Below are positions 5,881-5,903 of a DNA stretch of 5,903 nt, in pieces (within the stretch, counting starts at the first letter, position 1; every line of letters starts with the position of its first letter). The position numbers and the translations under genes were made by a program. A model generated the notes under the pieces. The model was given only the letters and a program-made list of their open reading frames with translations. It did no database searches and was not told the DNA's origin. This stretch comes from an uncultured Eubacteriales bacterium. GTDB lineage: Bacteria > Bacillota > Clostridia > Oscillospirales > Acutalibacteraceae. The stretch spans positions 1 through 5,903 of the forward strand of contig CAKSDA010000093.1 of assembly GCA_934444895.1 (NCBI GenBank), written 5' to 3'.

Positions 5881-5903
5881 AAACTGATATATTTTTTACA
5901 GGG

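Overview
The window looks like chromosomal DNA of an endospore-forming Clostridia-type Firmicute. The DNA is A+T-rich, Shine-Dalgarno sites are purine-rich, promoters are vegetative sigma-A type with consensus or near-consensus elements, and three genes belong to families tied to endospore formation (YlbJ, YqfC, YqfD). A gut Oscillospirales/Ruminococcaceae-like lineage is my guess from the general feel of the proteins; the window alone does not prove it.

Layout. Three genes run leftward: a SecD protein-export gene cut by the left edge (1-1370), a PLP-dependent class I-type aminotransferase (1502-2776) and a YlbJ-type polytopic membrane protein (2841-4007). A 153-base divergent control region (4008-4160) separates them from a rightward pair, yqfC (4161-4457) and yqfD (4533-5708). 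The last 195 bases (5709-5903) hold no convincing gene but contain strong inverted repeats that look like a structured RNA, a terminator region or a copy of a dispersed repeat.

How the genes work together. SecD is housekeeping: it is the proton-driven helper of the SecYEG export channel, and it sits behind a textbook TTGACA-17-TATAAT promoter. The aminotransferase has its own promoter (TTGAAA-17-TATAAT), whose -35 lies inside the end of ylbJ, so it is probably expressed in growth independently of the sporulation gene upstream. YlbJ on one side and YqfC/YqfD on the other are, in Bacillus subtilis, mother-cell (sigma-E) sporulation genes located far apart. Here they lie back to back and could share a sporulation-controlled divergent promoter region. 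Sigma-E-like sequences can be found there but are weak.

No tRNA, rRNA, CRISPR array, insertion sequence or clearly new multi-gene system is visible. The parts most worth a second look are the structured 3' element at 5744-5880, the divergent sporulation control region, and the SecD promoter and leader.
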